From Limisphaera sp049537155 (GTDB lineage: Bacteria; Verrucomicrobiota; Verrucomicrobiia; Limisphaerales; Limisphaeraceae), in the NCBI RefSeq assembly GCF_049537155.1, contig NZ_JBMVQZ010000004.1:124001-188000 (forward strand): a stretch of DNA of 64,000 bases. Direction: 5' to 3'. Positions 52,951 through 62,529 of this stretch are shown piece after piece. The notes under the pieces were generated by a model. That model saw only the letters and a list, made by a program, of their open reading frames with translations. It searched no databases and was not told where the DNA came from. Positions within the stretch are counted from its first letter, which is position 1; the number at the start of each line of letters is the position of its first letter. A program made the translations under genes and the position numbers.

Positions 52951-53973
52951 TCACGAAGTCCGGGCGTGGCGATGCCACCAGTCGCAGCCGTAGTTGCCGA
53001 CCTTGTACTGTTCGATGTGTCCGTCGGCGGCCGGGCCCTCCGACCTGGCCAGCAGTTCGGCAATCTCCGATTCGGTGAGGGGTTGGAAATTGCGGGCCAT
53101 GGCGATGTCCTGCTCCAGGTCGCGCCGCGACTGGATGCCGCAGACCAGGCTGGTGACCGGCAGACTCAGTACGTACCTCCGGAGCGTGGGTGCCGGGATG
53201 CCCAGTTCGCGGACCAGCCGGCCGTTCTGCGAGGCCAGCGCTTTCATCCCCAGCACGCCGATGTTCCGCTCGTGACAGACCGGCAGGACCTGTTTCTGGA
53301 AGCTTTGGTAATGGGCATCCACGAGGTTCAAGGGCATTTGAACGGCATCCCATGCGAAGTCCCGCGCCAGCATGGCCAGGTGGTGCCGGGGATGCTGGTG
53401 GCCGGTGAACCCGATGAAACGGATTTTCCCCTCCTTGCGGGCTTCCAGCGCGCATTTAAGGGCGCCGTTCTCGGCGAAAATCAGGTCCGGATCGTCGTCC
53501 CATTTGATCCCGTGGAACTGCCACAGGTCAATGCGGTCGGTCCGTAAACGCCGGAGACTCTCCTCGAGATGCTGGCGCGCCGTTCGATAATCCCGGCCGC
53601 AGACCTTGGTCATGAGAAAGACCTTGTCACGACGGCCGCCCGAGCTGAGGGCGCGTCCCATGAGCTCCTCGCTGCGCCCGTCGTGGTATTCCCAGGCGTT
53701 GTCGAAGAAGGTGAGCCCTTCGTCAATGGCGCGGTGCATGAGGGCGATGGCTTCGTCGTCGTCGCGTACGGCGCCGATGTTCCAACCGCCCAGACCGATG
53801 ATGGAGATGCGGACGCCGGTGCGCCCCAGTGGCCGCGTGGGAATGCCTGCCGAACCGGGTTGTTGGGCTTGGAGAAGCGACCTTCCCATGGCCAGGCCGG
53901 CCAGGGCCGTTTGGAGAAACGTGCGCCGGCTGATGGAGCCGGGGGGAATCGCCGCGGGATCCTTCGCCTTCAT
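52951..53973 (-). CDS. Tat-exported aldo/keto reductase
   Basis: 340 residues from the ATG at 53973; the frame is open to 54342 but MKAKDP precedes the twin-arginine signal (ISRRTFLQTALAGLAMG) at a normal distance. The AKR catalytic tetrad is complete: Asp91 and Tyr96 (FFDNAWEYHDG), Lys123 (FLMTKVCGRD), His154 (LWQFHGI). Members reduce aldehydes or ketones, often sugars, with NADPH. It lies 97 bases upstream of the tRNA on the same strand. Being exported is unusual for AKRs but common in this lineage. Confidence 0.9.
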   Translation of the reverse strand: MKAKDPAAIPPGSISRRTFLQTALAGLAMGRSLLQAQQPGSAGIPTRPLGRTGVRISIIGLGGWNIGAVRDDDEAIALMHRAIDEGLTFFDNAWEYHDGRSEELMGRALSSGGRRDKVFLMTKVCGRDYRTARQHLEESLRRLRTDRIDLWQFHGIKWDDDPDLIFAENGALKCALEARKEGKIRFIGFTGHQHPRHHLAMLARDFAWDAVQMPLNLVDAHYQSFQKQVLPVCHERNIGVLGMKALASQNGRLVRELGIPAPTLRRYVLSLPVTSLVCGIQSRRDLEQDIAMARNFQPLTESEIAELLARSEGPAADGHIEQYKVGNYGCDWWHRHARTS

Positions 53974-54097
53974 GACCGCAAGTAAAGCCTTCCCCGAACG
54001 CTTGTCAACCGGGCCGGATCCGCAAGCGTTCGAATGCGCGGCGGACCGGGGTCGTCCCATGTGAAAAAACCGCGCGTTGACAGAAGGGCGGCCACCC

Positions 54098-55513
54098 ATG
54101 GAGCATGAGCGTATGGAACCAGTGGACTCAACCAACAACCGATGGCCCAACCGCCGGGAATTCCTCATCCAAACCGGCCGCCTCGCGGCGGTCTCCGCTC
54201 TGGCCGGTGTGGCCCTGCCGCATGTGCACGGCGGGGAGGGTGGAGGACTGCGACTGGCACTGGTGGGTTGTGGCGGCCGCGGCACGGGGGCCGTGGGTGA
54301 TGCCATCCATGCCGGTGTGTTGCCGGTGAAACTCGTCGCCATGGCGGATGTCTTTCGAGACCGCCTGCAGAGCAGCTACGACAGCCTTCAACGGCAGTTT
54401 GCGGAGCACGTGGACGTGCCCGAGGAACGCCGGTTCCTCGGCTTCGACGCGTACAAACACGCGATGGATTGCCTGCGGCCCGGCGACGTGGTGATTTTGA
54501 CCACGCCACCCGCTTTTCGATGGGTGCATTTCACCTATGCGATCCAAAAGGGACTGAACGTCTTCATGGAAAAGCCGGTCACCGTGGACGGGCCGACCAG
54601 CCGGCGGATGTTGGAGCTGGCCAAACAGTCGGAGGCCAAGGGACTCAAATGCGGCGTGGGCCTGATGTCCCGGCACAGCCGCGCCCTGCAGGAACTGGCG
54701 CAGCGGGTACGCGACGGTGAACTGGGTGAGATCATTCTGCAACGCGGTTATCGCATGCACGGGCCCGGCGGGTATTTCGCCTCCGTGGCCAAGCCGCCGG
54801 ACATCAGTCATCTCCTGTATCAGGTCCGGCGTTTCCACAGTTTCATCTGGGCCAGCGGCGGCTGTTTCAGTGATTTCTACATCCACATCATTGATCATCT
54901 GGCGTGGATGAAGGGTGCGTGGCCGGAACGGGCCCAGGGTCTGGGAGGCCGGCATTACAAAACCGATCCGGAGGGACGGCCCTACGTGGATCAGAATTTC
55001 GATGTGTACTCGGTGGAGTACACGTACCCGGACGGCACGAAGATGCTGTTCGACGGCCGGTGCATGACCGGCTGCCGCGATCTGTATGCCAGTTATCTCC
55101 ACGGCACGAAGGGCATGGCGGTGGCCTCCAGCAGCGGCGACTGTGGACTGCCCTCGCGGATCTTCAAGAGCCAGCGCATGCGCCGCTCCGACCTGGTGTG
55201 GGAATCGAACGTTCCGCAGGACGAGTCCAACCCCTACATCAACGAGTGGCGCGCGTTGCTGACGGCCATCGTCAAGGATCAACCGCACAACGAGGTGGAG
55301 CGGGGCGTCATGGCCAGCGTGGTCACCTCCATGGGCCGGATGGCCGTCCACACCGGCCAGGAAATCACACTGGAGGAGATGCTCAACCACGACCACGAAA
55401 TGGCGCCCGGGCTGGACCAGCTTACCTACGACTCGCCCGCGCCGCTGCAGCCCGGCCCCGACGGCCGTTATCCCGTGCCCGAACCGGGTCGCAAACGCAA
55501 CCGGGAGTACTGA
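54098..55513 (+). CDS. Tat-exported Gfo/Idh/MocA family oxidoreductase
   Basis: 471 residues from the ATG at 54098 (54077 and 54113 also possible). The twin-arginine signal is NRREFLIQTGRLAAVSALAG. The Rossmann part has VGCGGRGTGAV and the EKP motif (FMEKPVTVDG). GGCFSDFYIHIIDHLAWMKG carries the family His region. The C-terminal part is the alpha/beta sheet domain. It is divergent from the aldo/keto reductase, with which it could share a sugar-oxidation theme. Substrate not readable. Confidence 0.9.
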   Translation: MEHERMEPVDSTNNRWPNRREFLIQTGRLAAVSALAGVALPHVHGGEGGGLRLALVGCGGRGTGAVGDAIHAGVLPVKLVAMADVFRDRLQSSYDSLQRQFAEHVDVPEERRFLGFDAYKHAMDCLRPGDVVILTTPPAFRWVHFTYAIQKGLNVFMEKPVTVDGPTSRRMLELAKQSEAKGLKCGVGLMSRHSRALQELAQRVRDGELGEIILQRGYRMHGPGGYFASVAKPPDISHLLYQVRRFHSFIWASGGCFSDFYIHIIDHLAWMKGAWPERAQGLGGRHYKTDPEGRPYVDQNFDVYSVEYTYPDGTKMLFDGRCMTGCRDLYASYLHGTKGMAVASSSGDCGLPSRIFKSQRMRRSDLVWESNVPQDESNPYINEWRALLTAIVKDQPHNEVERGVMASVVTSMGRMAVHTGQEITLEEMLNHDHEMAPGLDQLTYDSPAPLQPGPDGRYPVPEPGRKRNREY

Positions 55514-55881
55514 CGCCGCCGGCTGCGAAGGCCGCCGGATCCGCTGCGATTGGTGCACCAATTGTGTGCGGTCGTGTTGGATCGCGGCCGGGTGTATCTG
55601 GCAGCGGCCCCCTCACCGGGGCGACCGGGCAGATCGCGGCGTTCGTCGGCCCTGACCGGCTTGAATCTGCCCACCGGTGGGTCACGAGCCGATCAAGGCC
55701 GGCGAGACAGATCTGCCGGTTGCGCCCCGGCCGGGTTGCCTGCTGCGGACCGGGGCCGGCTCGGGCGCGTGCAGGCAGGCACGCAGGCAGGGCAAAGCCA
55801 CGCGGCCGGGGCGGTCCGCCCCGGCCGACGTGCATCCGGCGGCTCTTTCCGCCCGCCGCGGATCACCCCTGCAAGCGACGT
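55514..55881. other. Intergenic region, no gene seen
   Basis: 368 GC-rich bases between the Gfo/Idh stop and the nitroreductase stop. A few short direct repeats of GCAGGCAG-like units occur near 55775-55800. No RNA gene or promoter was recognised. Confidence 0.4.
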
Positions 55882-56523
55882 TCAGACGTGGCGGATCAGC
55901 TCTTCCTTCGGCAGGCGGACCTTCGGAAGGGCGGCATACTTGTCGTCCGGTGACCGGTAACCGAGTGCGCAGCAGACCACCGAAGTGTAACCTTGTTGCG
56001 GCAATTGGAGGATCCGGTCGAACTCGGCCGGGACGAAGCCTTCGATGGGGCAGGTGTCGATCCCGAGGAGGGCCGCGGCGGTCATGAGATTGCCGAGGGC
56101 CAGATAGGCCTGCTTGGCTGCCCAATGAACGGCCTGCGGCGCGAACGAGGGATCGAGCAGCATGCCGGTCATCATGGACCGATACCCGGCCAACGAATCG
56201 CGCGTGACCCCCCGGACCTCGGCGATGCGGGCGATCCAGCGGTCAATGTCACCCTCCGTGATGGCCGTGCGCGCGGCGAACACCACGAAGTGAGACGCGT
56301 CAACGACCTGTCGTTGATTCCACGCGTGGGGCATCAGTTGCTGGCGCAGCGACGGATCGTCCACGACCACAAACCGATAGGGTTGCAGACCGAAGGAGGA
56401 GGCCGACAGGACCAGCGTATCTTCCAGGGCCGACCATACGTCGGCGGGGATCTTGCGGTTCGGGTCGAAGACTTTTGTGGCGTAGCGCCACCGCAGGGCT
56501 TGCAACAAGGTGTCCGTGTTCAT
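55882..56523 (-). CDS. Nitroreductase-family NAD(P)H oxidoreductase
   Basis: 213 residues. Family motifs: LLQALRWRYATKVFDPN near the N-terminus (FMN phosphate site), LVLSASSFGLQPYRFVVV, QAVHWAAKQAYLALGNLMTAAALLGIDTCPIEGF and VCCALGYRSPDD near the C-terminus. FMN-dependent reduction of nitro compounds or quinones in the cytoplasm. It is close to the NfsB type that may also reduce dihydropteridine. Single gene, convergent with the Gfo/Idh gene. Confidence 0.9.
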   Translation of the reverse strand: MNTDTLLQALRWRYATKVFDPNRKIPADVWSALEDTLVLSASSFGLQPYRFVVVDDPSLRQQLMPHAWNQRQVVDASHFVVFAARTAITEGDIDRWIARIAEVRGVTRDSLAGYRSMMTGMLLDPSFAPQAVHWAAKQAYLALGNLMTAAALLGIDTCPIEGFVPAEFDRILQLPQQGYTSVVCCALGYRSPDDKYAALPKVRLPKEELIRHV

Positions 56524-56761
56524 GTCTTGGTGCTTCGGTTTCTCTTTGTGGGGCGGCGCCAGCCCTGCCAGGTTCCCTTGCCGGGGTACCCGAGTCCGGC
56601 CGGTGCGGCTCCCACGGCTTTTTTGCGCTCCGCCTCCCGTGGAGACGGGAGTTTACTGGTTAACGGCGAAAGCGGGATCTGTCAAAGGCGCTGCCCGCCC
56701 CGGGTTTTCTTCTCTCGGAGACCGGGGATTCGATCCGGTTTTGTGGAGGAGGCGTCGCGGG

Positions 56762-57664
56762 TCAGAACCGGCGCGTGAGGGTGATCACGCCGGTGTGCCC
56801 TTGGAGTCGTGATTCCGCGAGGAACTCGTACTGGTAGCGTACGGAGGTGAAGAGGCCCAGTTTGGAGCAGAACAGGACCACCTCGGGGCCGATGCCGGCC
56901 ACTTGTTCGCGGTCCGTCGTGGGTGCCTGAGCACCGCGGTTGCCGGTGGTGCGGGTTTGGAAGTAACCGGCGATGCCGAGGTCGATCGCCGGGGTGACCG
57001 CGTAGCTGAGGCCGTAATCCACGGTGAAGACCTGACCGGGCCGCCAGTCGCTGTCCCGGTCCTCGTGATTGATTTCGTAGCGGCAGAGAGCGGCCAGGGC
57101 CCAGCGCCGTTCGGTGTCCATGTACCAGGTCATGCCCGCGGTAAACATGTGGGTCCAGAAGCCCGCACCGGGCGCGGTGGGGTCCGAGGCGGAGGAATCC
57201 CCGGTGGGCGCCCAGGGCCCGTAGCCGATGGCGAAGTCGGCCTGGGGCAGGTGCCAGGAGAGCGTGACCTCGGCGAAGAGGTCGCCGATGCCGAAGGTGC
57301 TGTCATCGAATCTGCCGCCCGGGGTGTTGATGCGCAGGTCGGTGTACTGGATGGGTAACAAGGCGTCGAAGCCCAGGTTTCCTCCAAGGAGCTTCCAGTC
57401 GGTGATCCAAAGCAGACGTGGGACGTTGGCGTAGACAAAGGTGTTTGGATCGGCGGATCCGATCTCATCACCGCCGGCGTCGTTGAGCCGGCTGGCGTAG
57501 TAAAAGAGGTTGTAGTCGCGGAAGTAGACACCGGGCGGCGGCAGGGTGGCGCCCTTGATGCCTTCGATTCCGGGCGGGTAGTGCGCCGAGGGTTGTGCAG
57601 GGAGGTGCGAACCAGTTGCCGTCCACAGGACGGCCCCTACAAGGATGAGACGGGTCGGTTTCAT
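56762..57664 (-). CDS. Phenol-MetA-pathway-type outer membrane beta-barrel protein
   Basis: 300 residues. Signal MKPTRLILVGAVLWTATGSH. The mature protein is a chain of alternating beta strands with ARG/aromatic ends: GVYFRDYNLFYYASRL, NVPRLLWITDWKLLGGNLGF, ALLPIQYTDLRINTP, WTHMFTAGMTWYMD, finishing in LTRRF with a terminal Phe as outer membrane barrels do. This matches the putative MetA-pathway phenol degradation family, thought to be transporters for hydrophobic compounds. It starts 6 bases after the stop of the TrpB2 gene, so they form an operon; what the two share is unclear. Confidence 0.8.
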   Translation of the reverse strand: MKPTRLILVGAVLWTATGSHLPAQPSAHYPPGIEGIKGATLPPPGVYFRDYNLFYYASRLNDAGGDEIGSADPNTFVYANVPRLLWITDWKLLGGNLGFDALLPIQYTDLRINTPGGRFDDSTFGIGDLFAEVTLSWHLPQADFAIGYGPWAPTGDSSASDPTAPGAGFWTHMFTAGMTWYMDTERRWALAALCRYEINHEDRDSDWRPGQVFTVDYGLSYAVTPAIDLGIAGYFQTRTTGNRGAQAPTTDREQVAGIGPEVVLFCSKLGLFTSVRYQYEFLAESRLQGHTGVITLTRRF

Positions 57665-57670
57665 GGGAGA

Positions 57671-58993
57671 TCAGGAGTTGCCGTTGTCTGTGTCCTTCAT
57701 CTGGCCGGTGAGGTACTGGTCGTAGGCCGAGAGGTCCAACAGACCGTGCCCGCACAGGTTGAAGAGGATGACGCGGGGTTTGCCTTCTTCGCGTGCCCGG
57801 ACGGCCTCGTCCACGACGGCTGCGATGGCATGGGAAGGTTCCGGGGCCGGGACGATCCCCTCGGTCCGGGCGAAGAGAACGGCCGCGTCGAACACGCGGG
57901 TTTGCGGGTAGGCGACCGCCTCGATGAGCCCGAGCTTCTTGAGGTGACTGACCAGCGGGGCCATGCCGTGGTAGCGGAGACCGCCGGCGTGAATCTTGGG
58001 CGGGATGAACTTGTGACCGAGGGTGTGCATCATCAACAGGGGCGTCATTTCCGCTGTGTCGCCGAAGTCGTAGCGCAGTTCGCCACGGGTCAGTGAGGCG
58101 CAGGCGGTGGGTTCGACCGCCACGATTCGCGTGGTCTTTTTCTCGGCGATTTTCCGGCGGACAAAGGGGAAGGCCAGACCGGCGAAATTGCTGCCCCCGC
58201 CGACGCAGCCGATGACCACGTCGGGTTCTTCTCCGGCCAGTTCCATTTGTTTGAGGGCTTCCTGGCCGATGACCGTTTGATGGAGGCAGACGTGGTTGAG
58301 CACGCTGCCCAGGGAGTATTTGGTGCCGGGGTGCTTGACGGTGTCCTCGATCGCCTCGCTGATGGCGATGCCGAGGCTGCCCGGACAGTTGGGGTCCTCC
58401 TGCAACACCCGCCGGCCGTACTCGGTTTGGTCGCTGGGGCTGGGGTGAACGGTGGCGCCCCAGGTTTGCATGAGCAGCTTCCGGTAGGGCTTTTGCTGGA
58501 AGCTGACCTTGACCATGTAAACCACGCACTCGAGGTTGAACAGCCGACAGGCGAACGCAAGGGACGACCCCCACTGCCCGGCCCCGGTCTCGGTGGCCAA
58601 CCGGCGCGTGCCGGCCTCGCGATTGTAAAAGGCCTGGGCGACGGCGGTGTTGGGCTTGTGGCTTCCGGCGGGGCTGACCCCCTCGTACTTGTAGTAGATG
58701 TGGGCCGGGGTCTGCAGCGCCTTCTCCAATCGCACCGCCCGCAGCAGGGGCGTGGGGCGCCAGAGGGCGTAGATCTCGCGGACCGGCTCCGGGATTTCGA
58801 TCCAGCGTTCCGAGCTGACTTCCTGTTGAACCAGGTTCTCGGGGAAGATCGCTGTCAGCATGTCGGGCGTGACGGGCTGCCGGGTGCCGGGATGGAGTGG
58901 CGGAGGCAGAGGCTCGGGAAGATCGGCCAAAAGGTTGTACCAGGCAGCAGGAATTTCTGCCTGCGGTAGTGTGAAGCGAATGCGTTGGCTCAT
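57671..58993 (-). CDS. trpB: Tryptophan synthase beta-like protein, TrpB2 type
   Basis: 440 residues from the ATG at 58993 (the frame is open to 59029). The pyridoxal-binding Lys is K113 (SPAGSHKPNTA), with glycine-rich phosphate loop CVGGGSNFAGLAF. TrpB2 marks are ETGAGQWGSSLAFAC and the long N-terminal extension. TrpB2 joins serine and indole without a tightly bound TrpA. No trpA or other trp genes lie nearby. It is followed directly by an outer membrane protein gene. Confidence 0.9.
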   Translation of the reverse strand: MSQRIRFTLPQAEIPAAWYNLLADLPEPLPPPLHPGTRQPVTPDMLTAIFPENLVQQEVSSERWIEIPEPVREIYALWRPTPLLRAVRLEKALQTPAHIYYKYEGVSPAGSHKPNTAVAQAFYNREAGTRRLATETGAGQWGSSLAFACRLFNLECVVYMVKVSFQQKPYRKLLMQTWGATVHPSPSDQTEYGRRVLQEDPNCPGSLGIAISEAIEDTVKHPGTKYSLGSVLNHVCLHQTVIGQEALKQMELAGEEPDVVIGCVGGGSNFAGLAFPFVRRKIAEKKTTRIVAVEPTACASLTRGELRYDFGDTAEMTPLLMMHTLGHKFIPPKIHAGGLRYHGMAPLVSHLKKLGLIEAVAYPQTRVFDAAVLFARTEGIVPAPEPSHAIAAVVDEAVRAREEGKPRVILFNLCGHGLLDLSAYDQYLTGQMKDTDNGNS

Positions 58994-59216
58994 GGACGGA
59001 TTGACACGATTCGAAACGTTGCCGCCCACACTTAGGGCAACGCCCGGGTCCGGTCAATGAAGATCTCCTTGTTGAATCGCGCCGCCGCGGCTTGTCCGGG
59101 GCAAGCGGCCTTCGTTGGGATCCCGGCGGGAAGGTTTGTGGCCAAACGGGACGCCCGGACGGGACGCGTGCGGGCAAAAGGGTCGAAAGACGGTCTGCTT
59201 TGGATGGAATGATGAA

Positions 59217-59660
59217 TCAGATCCGAAGATGTCCGATGGCAGGGATTTGTGTGACGGTGCCGAAACCGGTGAGCACAAAAACGTGAGGCATGATGTCGGG
59301 AAAGGCGTTACCCGAAGCTGATGAGCTGATGCAGGGCCGGGACGGCGCAACCTGTGGGCAGGCAAGAAGGCGGCGTGGCGCAGGATGTCCGGGGCGATTT
59401 CCAAGGGCAACCAGCAACCGCCCGGGGCGGCCATGGGCAGGGCCAGCAACAGGCACAGGCCGGGGACGCGGTCTTTGCGGGTGACCACCGATGCGATGAG
59501 GACACCGAGGGAGGCGGCGATCCGGGTGAAGAGCGCGGTCACCAGTGCGGCGGCGGCCGGGTGATCTCCGACGTGCAGGCCGGCCACCCACTCTCCTGCC
59601 AGCAACAAGAATCCGCTGTGCACCGCGCCGAGGACCTCGAAGCCGGTACGGGGGAGAGGG
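59217..59660 (-). pseudogene. Decayed C-terminal part of an ABC-2 type permease
   Basis: Three minus-strand frames together rebuild the end of an ABC-2 permease. The first, about 59660-59356, reads GVLIASVVTRKDRVPGL and LPMAAPGGCWLPLEIAPDIL. The second, to 59308, reads LPTGCAVPALHQLISFG. The third, about 59310-59217, reads DIMPHVFVLTGFGTV. In intact permeases these blocks follow each other as ...GLLLVLPMAALGGCWWPLE, LPTGWA-x-DALHQL and VLPHLLVL. At least two frameshifts are needed, and no start or Walker protein lies nearby. The spacing and order make chance unlikely. Confidence 0.65.
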
Positions 59661-59981
59661 TGGGCCATACCCGCTTGGGGAAGGGTGTGCGTCCACGAGG
59701 GTCCGACCCGGTTGTCCCGGCTGTTGGTGATGGGAGGACCCGAGTCCAAACGGGGCCGGGGCCGGAGTTCCGGCATCGGCAGACTGTCTTCGGTGAGGTG
59801 TTCTGACACGGTGGAGGGCCGGGGGACGTTGGATATCGGTTGGAACGAGGGCGCGGGCTCGGGCGGGTGAGATTTGGTGTTGAGGGTAGGTGGCGGGTTT
59901 CGCAACGATGCTGGGTGGTTACGAGGCCTGTTGGCTGCATGTTCGGGTGGTGCGGACAGGCCCCGTGCCGGGGGAATGCGT

Positions 59982-60884
59982 ATGTTCAGAATCGTCGAGG
60001 CCAGATTCCTCGGGCCGGAGATCAAGCTCTTCCGGATCGAAGCACCTGCGATCGCACGCCGTCAGAAGCCGGGGCAATTCGTGATCGTGCGCGTCCACGA
60101 GGCCGGCGAACGGATTCCTTTGACCCTTGCGGATGCGGATCCAGCGGCGGGCACGATCACCCTGATCGTCCAGGGTGTGGGGAAGACCACCCGATTGTTG
60201 AACCGCAAGGAGTCGGGTGACCATGTGCTGGATGTGGTGGGGCCGCTGGGCAAACCGTCGGAGATCGCGTTGTACGGGACGGCCGTGGTGATCGGAGGCG
60301 GCGTGGGGACGGCCATCGCATATCCCACGGCGCGCGCGTTGAAGCAGGCGGGGAATCGGGTTTGTGTGATCCTGGGCGCGCGGAGTCGGGCACATGTGAT
60401 TCTGGAACAGGAAATGCGAGAATTCAGCGACGAACTGTACGTGACGACCGACGACGGGTCCTACGGGGAAAAAGGACTGGTCACAGATGTGCTACGGCGG
60501 CTTCTCGAATCGGGCCGGCAGGTGGACTACGTGCTGGCCGTCGGACCGATCCCGATGATGGCGGCGGTGGCGGAGCTGACGCGGCCATACGGGATCAAGA
60601 CGGTGGCGAGCGTGAATCCCATCATGGTGGATGGGACCGGCATGTGCGGCGGCTGCCGTGTTCAGGTGGGGCGGGAGAGCAAGTTCGCCTGTGTGGACGG
60701 GCCGGAGTTCGATGCGCATCTGGTGAACTTCCGGTTGTTGGCCACGCGCAACACGATGTACCGGGATTTCGAGCAACGGGCGTTGGCCGAGTTCGAGCGG
60801 ACGGCGGCCGCGGCAGGTGCGGAGGAGCCGCACGAATGCCGGATGCTGGCGCTGGAGCAAGCGCTGAAAGGCGGAGGGGAGTGA
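59982..60884 (+). CDS. NfnA-like ferredoxin-NADP reductase/DHOD electron transfer subunit
   Basis: 300 residues from the ATG at 59982; an ATG at 59976 is just before it. The FAD part has KPGQFVIVRVHEAGERIPLTLAD, and the NAD part has VVIGGGVGTAIAYPTARAL. A [2Fe-2S] site of the DHOD electron transfer type follows (GTGMCGGCRV, then FACVDGPEFD). With the next gene (gap of 2 bases) it makes the two-subunit NfnAB/sulfide dehydrogenase type complex, which couples NADH, NADPH and ferredoxin in the cytoplasm. It may instead be the separate SudAB form. Confidence 0.85.
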   Translation: MFRIVEARFLGPEIKLFRIEAPAIARRQKPGQFVIVRVHEAGERIPLTLADADPAAGTITLIVQGVGKTTRLLNRKESGDHVLDVVGPLGKPSEIALYGTAVVIGGGVGTAIAYPTARALKQAGNRVCVILGARSRAHVILEQEMREFSDELYVTTDDGSYGEKGLVTDVLRRLLESGRQVDYVLAVGPIPMMAAVAELTRPYGIKTVASVNPIMVDGTGMCGGCRVQVGRESKFACVDGPEFDAHLVNFRLLATRNTMYRDFEQRALAEFERTAAAAGAEEPHECRMLALEQALKGGGE

Positions 60885-60886
60885 TC

Positions 60887-62314
60887 ATGGGCAATCCGCT
60901 GCCGCCGCGTGAACGGATGAAACTGCCCCGGCAGAAGATGCCGGAGCAGGAGCCCACGGAGCGTCGGCAAAACTTTGCAGAGGTCAATCTGGGCTTGGAC
61001 GAGCTGCTGGCCAGGCGGGAGGCGCTGCGGTGCCTGGAGTGTGCGAGTCCGCGCTGCACGCAGGGGTGTCCGGTGGGGGTGAAGATCCGGGAGTTCATCC
61101 AGTTGGTGCTGGAGGGTGACTACCTGGGTGCGGCGGCGAAGATCCGGGAGGACAACGTGCTGCCGGCGATCACGGGCCGGGTGTGTCCCCAGGAACATCA
61201 ATGCGAGGGGAACTGCATTCTGGGCAAGCGTGGCGAACCGATCGGCATCGGGTATTTGGAAAGGTTCGTGGCGGATTACGAGCGGGAGCACGGGGGGCCG
61301 GCGTTGCCTCCAAAGGCCCCGCCGACGGGCAAGCGGGTGGCGATAGTGGGGAGCGGGCCGGCAGGCCTGAGCGCGGCGGGGGACCTGGTGCGGAAGGGGC
61401 ACGAGGTGTTGGTATTGGAGGCGTTGCATGAGATCGGCGGGGTGCTGATTTACGGGATTCCGGAGTTTCGGTTGCCCAAGGAGATCGTACGTCAGGAAGT
61501 GGAGAACCTGCGGCGGCTGGGGGTGCGATTCCAGACCAACGTGGTGGTGGGGAAGACGGTGACCCTGGACGAACTGCTGGGCCGGGAGGGGTTTGACGCC
61601 GTGTTTGTGGCCACCGGCGCCGGTCTGCCGGTCTTCCTGAACATCCCGGGGGAGCACCTTTGCGGGGTTTACTCGGCCAACGAGTTTCTGACGCGGGTCA
61701 ACCTGATGAGGGCCGGGCAGCCGGGTGCCGACGAGCCCGTGTTCGATTGCCGTGGGAAGGAGGTGGTGGTGATCGGAGGGGGAAACACCGCCATGGACGC
61801 CGTCCGGACGGCGGTGCGATTGGGGGCGGCCACGGCCACGATTGTCTATCGGCGGTCGGAGGCGGAAATGCCCGCGCGGTTGGAGGAGGTGAAACATGCC
61901 CGGGAAGAGGGCGTGCGATTTCAACTTCTGACCGCTCCGGTGGAGTTCCTGGATGATGGTCGGGGTTGGTTGGACGGGGTGCGTTGTGTGCGGATGGAAC
62001 TGGGCGCGCCCGATGCCTCGGGGCGCCGCCGGCCGGTGCCCGTGCCGGGGTCGGAATTCGTGATTCCTGCCAGGATGGCTGTCATTGCCGTGGGCAACCG
62101 GGGCAATCCCCTGATCCAATCCACCACGCCGGATCTGGCCACGACCCCCGAAGGCTACATCCGTGCGGATCCCGAAACCCTTAAAACGTCCAAAAAGGGT
62201 GTGTTTGCCGGGGGCGACATTGTCACCGGGGGTGCGACGGTGATTCTGGCGATGGGAGCAGGCCGGCGGGCGGCCCGGGCCATTGACGAGTATTTGAGGA
62301 CGGGCCCTTGGTAG
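60887..62314 (+). CDS. NfnB-like NADPH-dependent glutamate-synthase-type flavoprotein
   Basis: 475 residues from the ATG at 60887. The N-terminal iron-sulfur part has CLECASPRCTQGCPVG and CPQEHQCEGNC. Two dinucleotide folds follow: VAIVGSGPAGLSAAGDL and VVVIGGGNTAMDAVRTAV. VFAGGDIVTGGATVILAMG ends the FAD part. This is the GltD/NfnB family; length fits NfnB. It starts 2 bases after the NfnA-like stop with a GGAGGGGA sequence upstream. Confidence 0.9.
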   Translation: MGNPLPPRERMKLPRQKMPEQEPTERRQNFAEVNLGLDELLARREALRCLECASPRCTQGCPVGVKIREFIQLVLEGDYLGAAAKIREDNVLPAITGRVCPQEHQCEGNCILGKRGEPIGIGYLERFVADYEREHGGPALPPKAPPTGKRVAIVGSGPAGLSAAGDLVRKGHEVLVLEALHEIGGVLIYGIPEFRLPKEIVRQEVENLRRLGVRFQTNVVVGKTVTLDELLGREGFDAVFVATGAGLPVFLNIPGEHLCGVYSANEFLTRVNLMRAGQPGADEPVFDCRGKEVVVIGGGNTAMDAVRTAVRLGAATATIVYRRSEAEMPARLEEVKHAREEGVRFQLLTAPVEFLDDGRGWLDGVRCVRMELGAPDASGRRRPVPVPGSEFVIPARMAVIAVGNRGNPLIQSTTPDLATTPEGYIRADPETLKTSKKGVFAGGDIVTGGATVILAMGAGRRAARAIDEYLRTGPW

Positions 62315-62529
62315 GATCCCCATTTCGGGCGGAACCGGCGCCCGGGTTTCGTGTGGGGTTTTGACGTGCCGGCGAAGGGGAATGGCGGCTGCTCGCCTGC
62401 CTGGCCGGCCGCGTGCAGACCTCCAGCACTGGCGGCAAAGGCACGGGGCAGGCGTTTCCCAGCCTCCGGCAGCCCGTGTGCGCCCCTTGCAGGTGCGGGC
62501 CCCGGGGCTTAGGTTTTGGCAGGCATCCC

